Assembly: GCA_963170155.1 (NCBI GenBank)
Contig: CAUJGP010000024.1
Coordinates: forward strand, 62,001 to 126,000
Reading direction: 5' to 3'
DNA length: 64,000 bases
Source of the DNA: Bdellovibrionota bacterium
Lineage (GTDB): Bacteria; Bdellovibrionota; Bdellovibrionia; Bdellovibrionales; Bdellovibrionaceae
This document shows positions 16,543 through 25,654 of this stretch, piece after piece (within the stretch, counting starts at the first letter, position 1; every line of letters begins with the position of its first letter). A program made the translations under genes and the position numbers. The notes beneath the pieces are model-generated. The model had not been told where the DNA came from and made no database searches. It worked only from the letters and a program-made list of their open reading frames with translations.

Positions 16543-17340
16543 TCAGCCATCCCCCAGCTTTTGATCTGTATTGTGTTTATTCACTGTAGCTTTAACAAAC
16601 TCCCTGTTCAGTCTGGCAATAGTGGTTAAATCAATGTCTTTTGGACAAGAAGCTGAACAAGCACCCGTATTTGAACAAGCACCGAAACCTTCTTTATCCA
16701 TTTGAGCAACCATGTTCAAGACTCGTTCTTCACGTTCGATTTGACCCTGTGGCAAAAGGGCTAGATGAGAAACTTTAGCTCCAGTAAACAACATAGCCGA
16801 AGCATTTTTACAACTCGCAACACAGGCTCCGCATCCAATACATGTTGCTGCTTCGAAAGCCTCATCTGCATCACGTTTTCTAATAGGAATACTATTTCCA
16901 TCTTGAGCACACCCAGTATTTACAGAAACATATCCGCCCGAAGAAACCACTCGATCTAAAGCCGTTCGATCCACCATTAAGTCTTTAATGATTGGAAAAG
17001 ATTGAGCCCTCCATGGCTCTAAAACAATTTTATCGCCATCGTTAAAGTGTCGCATGTGAAGTTGACAAACAGTGGTGGAGCGCAAAGGACCGTGAGCCTG
17101 GCCATCGATCATGAATCCACAACTCCCACAAATACCTTCACGACAATCGTGATCAAAAACAATGGGATCACCACCATCAGCAATAATATGCTCGTTCACC
17201 GCATCTAGCATTTCCAAAAAAGAAGCATCTGTTGAAATTCCCTTTGCAGGATATTCCACAAATTTTCCCTCAGACTTCGGCCCAGATTGTCTCCAAACTT
17301 TCAGTACTAAATTCAAAATTTTTGCTTTTGTAGAGGCCAT
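16543..17340 (-). CDS. sdhB: Succinate dehydrogenase/fumarate reductase iron-sulfur subunit
   Basis: A 265-residue electron-transfer subunit of complex II. The N-terminal ferredoxin domain has [10 protein letters not shown] for the [2Fe-2S] cluster, and the C-terminal domain has [11 protein letters not shown] and [15 protein letters not shown] for the [4Fe-4S] and [3Fe-4S] clusters. The opening [10 protein letters not shown] and the overall layout match the Bacteroidota/delta-proteobacterial type, not the E. coli type. The frame extends to a TTG at 17352, but that TTG is part of the TTGGAGAG ribosome binding site of ATG 17340, so ATG is the start. It is the last gene of sdhCAB, 28 bp after sdhA. 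Confidence 0.94.
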   Translation of the reverse strand: MASTKAKILNLVLKVWRQSGPKSEGKFVEYPAKGISTDASFLEMLDAVNEHIIADGGDPIVFDHDCREGICGSCGFMIDGQAHGPLRSTTVCQLHMRHFNDGDKIVLEPWRAQSFPIIKDLMVDRTALDRVVSSGGYVSVNTGCAQDGNSIPIRKRDADEAFEAATCIGCGACVASCKNASAMLFTGAKVSHLALLPQGQIEREERVLNMVAQMDKEGFGACSNTGACSASCPKDIDLTTIARLNREFVKATVNKHNTDQKLGDG

Positions 17341-17368
17341 ATTTCTCTCCAAACCTATAATATAATTT

Positions 17369-19285
17369 TTATTTATAACTTCTTGTCGCGAGTTTCACAT
17401 TGTCAAAATGAAGCTCTTCTTTGTGTAAAACTTGTTTTTTATTCTTATCTTGCCATTCCCAAGCCGCTACATAACAAAAATTTGTATCGTCTCTCTGCGC
17501 TTCTCCCTCGGAAGTTTGACTTTCTTCGCGAAAATGCCCTCCGCAAGATTCTTTACGATGAAGAGCATCCTCGCACATCAACTCACCTTGCTCTAAAAAG
17601 TCAGCAACCCGACAAGCCTTTTCAAGTTCTGGATTGATATAATTTGACTCTCCTGGCACCTTAACATTATTCCAAAATTCTTCACGAAGCTTTGGAATCT
17701 CAGTTAAGGCCTTTTTAAGCCCAGCCTCATTACGACCCATACCGCAATACTCCCAAGTTAGACGTCCTAGCTCTTTGTGAAAGCTTTCCACCGTTCGATT
17801 CCCTTTAATTGACATCAGTTTATTCACCTCTTGTTGAATACCTTGAGCTGACTCCTTAAAGGCTTCATGAGTTGAAGCCACTTTATCCAGCTTCATACTC
17901 GCTAAATAATTTCCAATCGTATAGGGAAGAATGAAATACCCGTCAGCCAAGCCCTGCATGAGCGCAGAGGCCCCTAACCGATTCGCTCCATGATCAGAGA
18001 AATTAGCCTCTCCAGCCACAAATAGTCCTGGAATCGTACTCATTAAATTATAATCGACCCATAATCCCCCCATGGTGTAGTGAGGAGCGGGATAAATCAT
18101 CATAGGAGTCTTATAAGGATTGTCTCCTGTGATTTTATCATACATTTGAAAAAGGTTCCCATAACGGGCTGAGATGGCAGATTCACCCAAACGATGAATA
18201 GCATCTCTAAAATCAAGGTAAACTGCCACACCTGTAGACCCTACACCTCGCCCTTCATCCACTCGATATTTAGCCTGACGGGAAGAAACATCTCTAGGGG
18301 CTAAATTACCAAAGCTCGGATAAATTCGCTCCAAATAATAATCACGATCTTCTTCTGGAATCTGATGGGGCAAACGCGCATCACCTTTATTTTTTGGAAC
18401 CCAAACACGTCCATCATTTCTCAAAGACTCAGACATCAGTGTTAATTTAGATTGGTTGTCTCCATGAACGGGAATACATGTTGGATGGATTTGAGTGTAA
18501 CAAGGATTTGCAAAAAAAGCGCCTCGTCTATGAGCTCGCCATGCCGCCGTTACCGCACAAGCCATGGCGTTTGTAGATAAATAAAAGACATTTGAATAAC
18601 CACCGGTTGCCAAAATAACGGCATCCGCCACATGAGACTCTATCTCACCCGTCAATAAATTTCGGCAAATAATACCTCGTGCTTTTCCATCAATGACCAC
18701 TAAATCCAACATTTCTCTTCGATACAAAAGCTCCACTTGTTTGGCCTCAACTTGCCTCATCATCGCTGAATAAGCCCCAATTAAAAGTTGCTGTCCAGTT
18801 TGTCCTCGAGCATAAAATGTACGGCTCACTTGAGCGCCGCCAAAAGAACGATTGGCCAATAATCCAGAATAATCGCGAGCAAAAGGGACTCCCTGTGCTA
18901 CACACTGATCAATGATATTAACAGAAACCTCTGCTAAACGATGAACATTGGCTTCTCGAGCTCTGAAATCTCCCCCTTTGACAGTGTCATAAAAAAGCCG
19001 CTGAACAGAATCACCATCATTCTGATAGTTCTTAGCAGCATTGATTCCACCCTGAGCTGCAACAGAATGAGCCCTACGAGGGCTTTCGTGAATGCAAATA
19101 GCCTTCACATTGTAACCCATTTCACCCAAAGAAGCCGCAGCACTGGCTCCAGCCAAACCTGTTCCAACAACAATAACATTGTATTTGCGGCGATTTGCTG
19201 GATTAACCAACTTCATATCAAATTTATACTGAGTCCACTTTTCTTCAATATTTCCTGCGGGGATTTTTCCATCTAATGTCGACAT
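17369..19285 (-). CDS. sdhA: Succinate dehydrogenase/fumarate reductase flavoprotein subunit
   Basis: A 638-residue FAD subunit of complex II that oxidises succinate to fumarate. It has the Rossmann FAD motif [18 protein letters not shown] (about 38-55), then [13 protein letters not shown] with the covalent-FAD His at about 73. The substrate/FAD region includes [10 protein letters not shown], and [23 protein letters not shown] is near residue 420. The length fits the 630-660-residue class paired with a single di-haem cytochrome b subunit. It starts 12 bp after sdhC, with AAGGAAAA upstream of the ATG. Confidence 0.95.
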   Translation of the reverse strand: MSTLDGKIPAGNIEEKWTQYKFDMKLVNPANRRKYNVIVVGTGLAGASAAASLGEMGYNVKAICIHESPRRAHSVAAQGGINAAKNYQNDGDSVQRLFYDTVKGGDFRAREANVHRLAEVSVNIIDQCVAQGVPFARDYSGLLANRSFGGAQVSRTFYARGQTGQQLLIGAYSAMMRQVEAKQVELLYRREMLDLVVIDGKARGIICRNLLTGEIESHVADAVILATGGYSNVFYLSTNAMACAVTAAWRAHRRGAFFANPCYTQIHPTCIPVHGDNQSKLTLMSESLRNDGRVWVPKNKGDARLPHQIPEEDRDYYLERIYPSFGNLAPRDVSSRQAKYRVDEGRGVGSTGVAVYLDFRDAIHRLGESAISARYGNLFQMYDKITGDNPYKTPMMIYPAPHYTMGGLWVDYNLMSTIPGLFVAGEANFSDHGANRLGASALMQGLADGYFILPYTIGNYLASMKLDKVASTHEAFKESAQGIQQEVNKLMSIKGNRTVESFHKELGRLTWEYCGMGRNEAGLKKALTEIPKLREEFWNNVKVPGESNYINPELEKACRVADFLEQGELMCEDALHRKESCGGHFREESQTSEGEAQRDDTNFCYVAAWEWQDKNKKQVLHKEELHFDNVKLATRSYK

Positions 19286-19297
19286 AAAAAATTTTCC

Positions 19298-19963
19298 TTA
19301 GTTTAAAAAATAAACATAAATTGGTTGTATTAAAAAACCACCACCAACGATGAAAGCGTAAACGAGACCTACCATTCTTATTTTTTTATCATGAGCCCGG
19401 TTATTGAAACCAAAAGACTGAAACATCGATGCAACGCCATGACTTAAATGAGCTGTTAACAAAAGAAGACAAATGGCATATCCAACAACATAAACAGGGT
19501 TCGAAAAAACCTCCACGACCAAACGATACAAATCCCTCATTTCAGTTCCATTAATAATAACTGAATAATACGTTCCAAATTTGAATGTAATAAGATGGTA
19601 AATAACAAAAAACAAAATAATGGTTCCATGAAAAATCATAGTTCTGGAGGCCCATGGAGTTTTTTTATTCCCAGCAGCTTGAACATGATATTGAGTCCCC
19701 TTGGCCTTTCTGTTTTTTAAGGTCAAAAGAATTCCTTGAATCACATGAGCGGAAAGGGAAAAAATCAAGGCTCCTTCGACAAGATAAATAATATTCCCGC
19801 TTGTAAGGTTGTGACCGTATACATTATAAGCCTCAGCACTCACAAATAAGAGCAAATTTCCCAGCATGTGAGCCATCACAAATCCAACCCAGATTAAACC
19901 GCTGGCTCCCATTAAATACTTCATACCCAGTGTCGATGTTAAAAAACATAGCTTCCTCACCAT
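19298..19963 (-). CDS. sdhC: Succinate dehydrogenase cytochrome b558 subunit
   Basis: A 221-residue membrane anchor with five hydrophobic segments, typical of the single-polypeptide di-haem b558 subunit of B-type complex II (as in Bacillus and Bacteroidota). Candidate haem-ligand histidines lie in MAHMLGN, SAHVIQG, IFHGTIILFFVIYHLITF and TAHLSHGVASMFQ. It reduces quinone at the membrane and carries SdhAB. It is the first gene of sdhCAB on the minus strand. The start ATG has GGGAGC upstream. Direction of the enzyme (succinate oxidation or fumarate reduction) cannot be fixed from sequence, but ETF and the nuo and atp genes nearby favour aerobic respiration. Confidence 0.92.
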   Translation of the reverse strand: MVRKLCFLTSTLGMKYLMGASGLIWVGFVMAHMLGNLLLFVSAEAYNVYGHNLTSGNIIYLVEGALIFSLSAHVIQGILLTLKNRKAKGTQYHVQAAGNKKTPWASRTMIFHGTIILFFVIYHLITFKFGTYYSVIINGTEMRDLYRLVVEVFSNPVYVVGYAICLLLLTAHLSHGVASMFQSFGFNNRAHDKKIRMVGLVYAFIVGGGFLIQPIYVYFLN

Positions 19964-20080
19964 GATTTCCCAGCTCCCTTTTGAAAATTTATTAAATTTT
20001 ATCCCTTAGATTTTTTTTTGTCTATAGTCCCTAAAGATAAATCTTCCATCTCCTCTTCCTAACTTGTTGCGGCTAAGAGC

Positions 20081-20194
20081 GTGGCTTTTCAAAATTGGCT
20101 TGAATCTCCCTTGATCAAAAAAGCAGGAGACTTGCTTTCACAACTATTTCGCGTTAAGAATTTTCCTACAGAGACAAATGAGCTGAAAAAATAA
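20081..20194 (+). CDS. Possible small protein upstream of etfB
   Basis: A 37-codon frame from GTG 20081 to TAA 20192-20194, ending 12 bp before etfB. The peptide (VAFQNWLESPLIKKAG...LFRVKNF...ELKK) looks amphipathic and plausible as a protein. However, no good ribosome binding site precedes it, and the etfB ribosome binding site (ATGAGG) lies in the gap after it. It could be a small translated leader, a remnant, or a chance frame. Confidence 0.25.
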   Translation: MAFQNWLESPLIKKAGDLLSQLFRVKNFPTETNELKK

Positions 20195-20206
20195 AATGAG
20201 GTTTCA

Positions 20207-20980
20207 ATGAAAATTTTTGTATGCATAAAGCAAGTGCCCGATACAGAAACAAAAATCAAAATTCTACCTGATTCAAGTGGAATTGATGCGGCCACAGTCA
20301 AGTGGGTGGTTAATCCCTATGATGAATACGCCATTGAAGAAGCCGTTAAAATAAAAGAATCTCTCCCTGGGTCTGTTGTTACTGTTATCACTCTTGGGCC
20401 CAAAAAAAGAGTCGCTGATGTTTTGCGCACAGCTATTGCCATGGGTGCTGACGAAGGCATCATCATTGATGCTCCTGAATCTCTCGACCCTCTATCAACA
20501 GCAAAGGCTCTTGCTGCAACAATAAAAAAAGAAGGGGAGTTCGATCTCATTCTGACGGGTCAAGCCGCTATTGATGACAATGCTTCCAGTGTAGGACCAA
20601 TGGTTGCACAAATTCTTAGCATACCTCATTCCGCAGTGATTTCAAAATTAACCGTGACCAACGAGTCTTTTCTTGTAGAGCGGGAAGTAGAAGGTGGAAA
20701 TAAAGAGGTGGTACAAATGCAAGGCCCAGCTCTTATCTCTGCCACCAAAGGTCTCAATACCCCACGCTACGCTAGCCTCCCAGGAATTATGAAAGCTAAA
20801 AAGAAGGTGTTAAAAGAACTTGATTTGAATGGTCTCAATCTTGAAAAGACTTTAGGTACTAAGTTCACACACTATCGTCTGCCTCCAGAAAAACCTGCCA
20901 CTAAAATTATCAGTGGTGATGCTTCGACTCAAGTTCGTGAACTTGTTCGACTTCTCAGAGATGAAGCAAAAGCACTTTGA
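20207..20980 (+). CDS. etfB: Electron transfer flavoprotein beta subunit
   Basis: A 257-residue EtfB that begins MKIFVCIKQVPDTETKI, the family signature. It contains the AMP-binding region (ILTGQAAIDDNASSVGPMVA) and the conserved VEREVEGGNKEVVQM stretch with the ETF-beta recognition loop. With EtfA it forms the soluble heterodimer that takes electrons from acyl-CoA dehydrogenases and passes them to the membrane quinone pool. The start has GAGG six bases upstream. It is 58 bp before etfA and on the same strand, a standard etfBA operon. It is consistent with fatty-acid or amino-acid oxidation together with the acyl-CoA carboxylase cluster. Confidence 0.95.
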   Translation: MKIFVCIKQVPDTETKIKILPDSSGIDAATVKWVVNPYDEYAIEEAVKIKESLPGSVVTVITLGPKKRVADVLRTAIAMGADEGIIIDAPESLDPLSTAKALAATIKKEGEFDLILTGQAAIDDNASSVGPMVAQILSIPHSAVISKLTVTNESFLVEREVEGGNKEVVQMQGPALISATKGLNTPRYASLPGIMKAKKKVLKELDLNGLNLEKTLGTKFTHYRLPPEKPATKIISGDASTQVRELVRLLRDEAKAL

Positions 20981-21038
20981 ATTAAATGCTATTTAAGAAT
21001 TTGTATCGCAAGTTTCATCACAAAAGGGGATTTAACAC

Positions 21039-22004
21039 ATGTCAAAAGTTTTAATTTTCACTGAACATCAAAACGGAACACTCAAACGTAGTGCCTTAGA
21101 ACTTCTCTCTTTTGCCAACAAAGAATCTTTACAAATTTCTGCGATTCTTGTTGGCTCTCATTCTCACTCTGTTATCTCTGAACTAGGAAGTTGGGGGGTC
21201 ACACAGATTTATCAACTCAACGATACATCCTTCGATCAATACAATCCTGAACTTTTTGACGCTGCTTTCTTTGAAGTTGCCCAGCAAGCCACACCAAATC
21301 TTATTTTGGCTTCCAGTTCTTCGCTCGGAAAGGACTTATTTCCACGGGTATCTGCGCGTTTAAATTTTGCCTGTGCAAGTGATTGTACGCATTTAGAATT
21401 CAATAACGGACAGATCAAAGCGACAAAACCTTTATACTCCGGCAAATGTCTTGCGGATGTTCAATTTGAAACAACACCGGTTGTGCTTATGAGAGCGAAT
21501 CAACTTCCTGTTATGGAAAAACCAAATAAAAATAGTTCGCCCCAAATCACATCAATCCCTGCGCCTTCTTTAGACCTGAAAACAGTTGTCAAAAATATAG
21601 TGAAGGGAACATCGCAACGGTTGGATTTAACCGAAGCCAATATTATCGTTGCGGGGGGTAGAGGAGTTAAGGGACCTGAGAATTTTAAACTTTTAAATGA
21701 TCTCGCCGACGTTTTAGGAGCAACCGTAGGAGCCTCTCGAGCCGTTGTTGATGCCGGCTGGGTGCCTCACGAAATGCAGGTTGGACAAACAGGCAAAACA
21801 GTAGCACCAACCCTCTATATTGCTGTTGGAATTTCTGGAGCGATTCAGCATCTCGCTGGAATGAGTGGAAGTAAAGTGATTGTTGCTATTAATAGCGATC
21901 CCAATGCTCCGATTATGCAAAAAGCAACCTATGGTGTCGTAGGAGATCTTTTTGAAATCTTACCTAAACTCACTGAAGAATTTAAACAAGTCCTCGCTCA
22001 TTGA
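21039..22004 (+). CDS. etfA: Electron transfer flavoprotein alpha subunit
   Basis: A 321-residue EtfA. The N-terminal domain (about 1-185) resembles EtfB. The C-terminal FAD-binding domain (about 200-315) has GGRGVKGPENF, the VGASRAVVDAGW segment and GQTGKTVAPTLYIAVGISGAIQH, which bind FAD. It is the partner of the preceding gene. The AAAGGGGA element before ATG 21039 is a good ribosome binding site. Its stop codon overlaps the start of the next gene by one base (TGATG), so the acyltransferase is probably translated from the same mRNA. Confidence 0.95.
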   Translation: MSKVLIFTEHQNGTLKRSALELLSFANKESLQISAILVGSHSHSVISELGSWGVTQIYQLNDTSFDQYNPELFDAAFFEVAQQATPNLILASSSSLGKDLFPRVSARLNFACASDCTHLEFNNGQIKATKPLYSGKCLADVQFETTPVVLMRANQLPVMEKPNKNSSPQITSIPAPSLDLKTVVKNIVKGTSQRLDLTEANIIVAGGRGVKGPENFKLLNDLADVLGATVGASRAVVDAGWVPHEMQVGQTGKTVAPTLYIAVGISGAIQHLAGMSGSKVIVAINSDPNAPIMQKATYGVVGDLFEILPKLTEEFKQVLAH

Positions 22005-22663
22005 TGATAAGACTATTTTTCAGAAAGTACCTGCTCCCTCCCATAACTTTTCTAATTTTAAAATTATTGTGGTGGAGCTGGAGAATTGAGATTGTTGAAC
22101 CTCCTTTACTGCAAAAATGGCTGAAAGAGCAAAAACCTTTTCTCCTCGCTCATTGGCATGGTGACGAAATTGCTTTACTTCCTTTAGTAAAAAGATATCG
22201 CCTTGCAACGATTACTTCGACCTCCCAGGATGGGAACTTAATGGCATGGATGATATCAAAGCTAGGGGGTGTCAGCAGCCGCGGCTCATCTACACGTGGC
22301 GGTGTTTCTGCTCTAAGAGGACTACTTAAGTTTATGAAGTACCACCATCGGAATTCTAGTTTGGCTGTCGATGGTCCCAAAGGACCTATCTATAAGGTAA
22401 AACCAGGAATTTTTGAAATTTCTCGGCTCGCAAATGCTCCCATTTTTTGGGCAGGAGTGAGTGCAAATCGCTACTATACTTTCGAAAAAGCTTGGAATAA
22501 AGCGATTCTACCCCTTCCTTTTGCCCGCATTAAAGTACAATGGTTTGGTCCCATGGAACCAGTCAGTCCAGAAATGGATCCTCGCTCAATGGAGTTAGCC
22601 CTTCAGCTGGAACAAAATCTGATCAACGCAAAACAACAAGTGATAACTCTCACAGAAAAGTAA
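22004..22663 (+). CDS. DUF374-type lysophospholipid acyltransferase-like protein
   Basis: A 219-residue membrane-associated protein with an N-terminal hydrophobic segment (about 8-25) and the DUF374/LPLAT motifs: LLAHWHGDEIALLP (the H-x4-D-like catalytic element), SQDG, GSSTRGGVSALRG, and VDGPKGPIYKVKPG. Related proteins transfer acyl chains to lipid A or lysophospholipids at the inner membrane. ATG 22004 shares a base with the etfA stop; TTG 22001 is the alternative. There is no clear functional link to ETF beyond the shared transcript. The exact acceptor is unknown. Confidence 0.82.
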   Translation: MIRLFFRKYLLPPITFLILKLLWWSWRIEIVEPPLLQKWLKEQKPFLLAHWHGDEIALLPLVKRYRLATITSTSQDGNLMAWMISKLGGVSSRGSSTRGGVSALRGLLKFMKYHHRNSSLAVDGPKGPIYKVKPGIFEISRLANAPIFWAGVSANRYYTFEKAWNKAILPLPFARIKVQWFGPMEPVSPEMDPRSMELALQLEQNLINAKQQVITLTEK

Positions 22664-22846
22664 ACAAATACCATATAATTCCGAATACTTTTTGGTTCCT
22701 TCAAATCAAGTCCACAGCTTCAAGAATACCAAAACATGATATTAATTCAGACATTAAGCATCAATAAAATTGGACAAAGTCTGTTTATCGGTGTTAGCCT
22801 AATTTTAGTGCTATGAACGTCATCACACAACATGAGGGTCTTTATT

Positions 22847-23683
22847 ATGAATCATAAGAGTTTTATAAAACCATTTTTATCTTTCTACGTGGTGATTAGT
22901 TTTGGAGTTTGCCTCTTTGCTTCAAATGATTCTGAAGTTATTGCCATCATTAATTCTAAAAAAATCACTCTTGGAGACTTTACGAAAAAATATAATGAAG
23001 TTCGCTCTCAAACCCTTAACCCTCCTTCAAAGGAAGAATTCCTAGAAGACTTGGTTCGCTATTATGTTGGACTGCAAGAGGCTGAAAGCAAGGGACTGCG
23101 TAATGATCCCGCTGTAAAAGAAAAAATGGAGCAAGAACTCTACAAGGGACTACTAGAAAAAACCCTAGGCCCTGAAGTATCTGGCATTAAAGTGAATGAA
23201 GAGCAAATGAAAGCCTGGTACAAAAACAGCCCAGAAATTCGAACAAGTCACATTCTCATTGAATTCAAACCGGGCTCTAAACCTGAAGAAATTGAGGTCG
23301 CTAAAAAAAGGGCTTTAGAGATTTACAACAAAGAAGTGAAAACCAGTAAAAGATCTTTTGAAGAATTGGTTCGTTTATTTTCAGACGATCCCCTCAGCAA
23401 ACAAACTGGGGGTGATATTGGCTGGCAAAATCGCCTCACATTAGTTCCTAGTTATTACGATGCTGCTCTTAAAATGAAAATCGGCGAGGTAAAGGGCCTT
23501 ATTGAAACTCCTTATGGCTTTCATATCATCAAACTAACTGGACGAAACACTTATGAAAACGCTAATAAAAGACAAATTCGAACCGCCGTTTTTGACGAAA
23601 TCAGAAAGCAAAAATTCAATAAGTATTTTGATCAACTCAAAAAGAATTATACTATTAAAACCAACACAAAATTATTAAAATGA
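22847..23683 (+). CDS. Periplasmic parvulin-type peptidyl-prolyl isomerase
   Basis: A 278-residue exported foldase: a signal peptide (MNHKSFIKPF...CLFAS), a SurA-N-like helical region (about 30-125), and one parvulin domain (about 130-235: TSHILIEFKPGS, FSDDPLSKQTGGDIGW, and PYGFHIIKLTGR). Parvulins assist folding of outer-membrane and secreted proteins. The frame begins at ATG 22832, but that ATG lies within the GAGGG element eight bases before ATG 22847, so the latter is the start. It is the first of three consecutive parvulin genes with overlapping ends. Confidence 0.88.
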   Translation: MNHKSFIKPFLSFYVVISFGVCLFASNDSEVIAIINSKKITLGDFTKKYNEVRSQTLNPPSKEEFLEDLVRYYVGLQEAESKGLRNDPAVKEKMEQELYKGLLEKTLGPEVSGIKVNEEQMKAWYKNSPEIRTSHILIEFKPGSKPEEIEVAKKRALEIYNKEVKTSKRSFEELVRLFSDDPLSKQTGGDIGWQNRLTLVPSYYDAALKMKIGEVKGLIETPYGFHIIKLTGRNTYENANKRQIRTAVFDEIRKQKFNKYFDQLKKNYTIKTNTKLLK

Positions 23684-24651
23684 TTTCTTTTAAAAGGCTC
23701 CTAGGGTTTCAGTTTTTATTTGTGGGAGCTTTTTTGTTCACCTCCTGTCATTGGAACAATGCTTCTTACCAACACACAGTTGTAATTAAAGTGGATTCAA
23801 AGGAACTAACGTCAAAGCAATTTGCTGATGAATTGGCCCAGCGACTCTCTAAATATGATTCATTTATGGCAAAAGACACAAAGATTGTAGCACAAACAAA
23901 AGAGTCTATTATAAACGATTTTATTGTTTCTTCCATACTGCAAAATTGGGCTCAAAAACATAACATTCAAATTGATAAAGAAAAAATTGAATCTGAGAAA
24001 AAGGCCATCCGGTCTGATTTTCCTGACGATTTTTCATTCAGAGAGGAATTATCTCGTCAGGGTCTTTCTGTTCATCAGTGGCAAAAAACTGTCGAAAATC
24101 GCCTCATTGAAAAAGCAGTTTTTGAATCTCTCCAAAAAGAAATCCCTCCTCCTAGTGAAGAAAGCATTCAAAAATACTACGAATCCAATAAGCATAAGTA
24201 CAAAAACCAAGATAAAATTTACCTCCAACAGATCGTCCTTTCAGAAAAAGCTGATGCTGAAAAAATTGCTTCTTCACTCAAAAAAGGAAAGTCTTTTGAA
24301 AGTCTTGCTAAACAATTTAGTATTGCCCCTGAAAATAAAAACGGTGGTATTGTGGGATGGGTCGAAAAGGGAACCCTTGAAGTTTTCGACAAGGCTTTTC
24401 TTCTTCCTCTTGGGGAGCCAAGCGAGGTGATCCAAAGCCCCTATGGATACCATATAATGCTTGTTGTAAAAAAAGCTCCATCTGGTATTACTCCTTTAAC
24501 CATGGTGCGTAACTCTATAAAAAGGGAATTAGCTTCACAAACGGATCAACTGTATTTTAAAACCTGGTTGAGTCAGCAGATAAGGAGCATAAATGTATTT
24601 AAAGATCAAAAACTTATCGATACGATGTCTGTGGAAACTCATCAGGAATAA
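23680..24651 (+). CDS. Parvulin-type peptidyl-prolyl isomerase lipoprotein (PrsA-like)
   Basis: A 323-residue protein with a signal peptide ending in a lipobox (FTSC, Cys23), so it is predicted to be lipid-anchored. A helical chaperone part (about 30-170) precedes one parvulin domain (about 180-275: IYLQQIVLSEKADAE, FSIAPENKNGGIVGWVEKG, PYGYHIMLVVKK). The ATG overlaps the stop of the previous gene (ATGA), so translation is coupled. It resembles PrsA/SurA-like holdases. The pairing of a soluble and a lipid-anchored foldase in one operon suggests distinct positions along the outer-membrane assembly route. Confidence 0.87.
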   Translation: MISFKRLLGFQFLFVGAFLFTSCHWNNASYQHTVVIKVDSKELTSKQFADELAQRLSKYDSFMAKDTKIVAQTKESIINDFIVSSILQNWAQKHNIQIDKEKIESEKKAIRSDFPDDFSFREELSRQGLSVHQWQKTVENRLIEKAVFESLQKEIPPPSEESIQKYYESNKHKYKNQDKIYLQQIVLSEKADAEKIASSLKKGKSFESLAKQFSIAPENKNGGIVGWVEKGTLEVFDKAFLLPLGEPSEVIQSPYGYHIMLVVKKAPSGITPLTMVRNSIKRELASQTDQLYFKTWLSQQIRSINVFKDQKLIDTMSVETHQE

Positions 24652-25630
24652 TTATTTTTCACTTTTATTTTTGACTATTATCAGTAGCTTGAATTTTCAA
24701 TCTCATGCCGCCGTCTTAGTAGAAAAAACCGTCGCCATTGTTAATAATGAGCCTGTATTGCAATCAGATCTCAATCAACTGGAAGAGCGCCTGAGAAAGG
24801 CCTCCATGATTGATGATCTTTTATTGTTTGACCAAACCCTTGATGGATTAAAAAAAAACCGAGAGGCTCAACTGCAATTTTTGATTAATGAAAAAATTCT
24901 AGACTCTGAAGTTAAAAGACAAAACATGACCATTACCATGGATCGAGTGGATCAAGAAATCCGTGACATCGCAAAAAGAAACAGCATGAGCAAAGAAGAG
25001 CTCTTTAAAAATATTCAAATGCAGGGGATCTCCATTCCGGATTATCAATCCTTTATGAAGCAAAGAATTGAAAGACAATCAATTGTAGAACAAGAGGTAA
25101 CTTCTAAAATCCGACTCAGTGATGACGATATTTTGGCGTTTTATGCTAACGAATCAGGAAAGAAAATTTCTAAAACTGTTGAATACACTCTTGCTCATAT
25201 TTATTTTTCCCCTCAAAAAGGAGGGCCCACTGAGGCCTTAGAAAGAGCTAAAAAGGTACTGGAGCAAATAAAAAATGGGATACCATTCAATACCCTTCTG
25301 AATAAGGCAACTGAAGAGCCGAATACGGCACCAAATGGTCTACTTGGAACATTTAAATCAGGTGAATTTTCATCTGATATGGAAAAAGCAGTTCGAGATT
25401 TAAATGTTGGAGACACCTCTGAAGTCGTCCGCTCTCGAACAGGTTATCATATCCTCAAAGTTATGAATAAGAAGTTGGTGACAGATCCCGAATTTGAAAG
25501 AACAAAAGACCGATACCGAGGCCTTCTTTTTGAAAAGGTCTTTAAGCGCCAATTCAAAGCATGGTTAGATCTAAAAAGAGAGGATTCTAACATTAAGATT
25601 AACACGGGTCATTCTTCTAAAGCTGGATAA
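24593..25630 (+). CDS. surA: SurA-like periplasmic chaperone/peptidyl-prolyl isomerase
   Basis: A 345-residue protein. An unusually long basic N-region precedes the hydrophobic signal (YFSLLFLTIISSLNFQSHA). The SurA N-domain follows (VEKTVAIVNNEPVLQSDLNQLEERL), then a parvulin domain (about 200-300: TLAHIYFSPQKGG, EPNTAPNGLLGTFKSGEFS, RTGYHILKVMNK). The start ATG 24593 lies 59 bp inside the previous gene but has a strong TAAGGAG six bases upstream. SurA escorts outer-membrane proteins to the BAM complex. It is immediately followed by pdxA, as in E. coli surA-pdxA. The single clear parvulin domain differs from the two of E. coli SurA. Confidence 0.88.
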   Translation: MYLKIKNLSIRCLWKLIRNNYFSLLFLTIISSLNFQSHAAVLVEKTVAIVNNEPVLQSDLNQLEERLRKASMIDDLLLFDQTLDGLKKNREAQLQFLINEKILDSEVKRQNMTITMDRVDQEIRDIAKRNSMSKEELFKNIQMQGISIPDYQSFMKQRIERQSIVEQEVTSKIRLSDDDILAFYANESGKKISKTVEYTLAHIYFSPQKGGPTEALERAKKVLEQIKNGIPFNTLLNKATEEPNTAPNGLLGTFKSGEFSSDMEKAVRDLNVGDTSEVVRSRTGYHILKVMNKKLVTDPEFERTKDRYRGLLFEKVFKRQFKAWLDLKREDSNIKINTGHSSKAG

Positions 25631-25654
25631 GCGGGTCATTAACTTAACACTTTC

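Noticed and set aside
17786-17800. TTCGATTCC resembling a tRNA T-loop
   Set aside because: It lies in sdhA coding sequence and no acceptor or anticodon stem can be drawn around it; no tRNA was found in the window.
20089-20301. 70-codon minus-strand frame over the etfB start
   Set aside because: Antisense to the clear etfB gene, with no domain and no ribosome binding site.
23924-24430. 168-codon frame overlapping the second parvulin gene
   Set aside because: Lys/Leu/Ser-rich frame shadow with no ribosome binding site; the parvulin frame has clear domain motifs.
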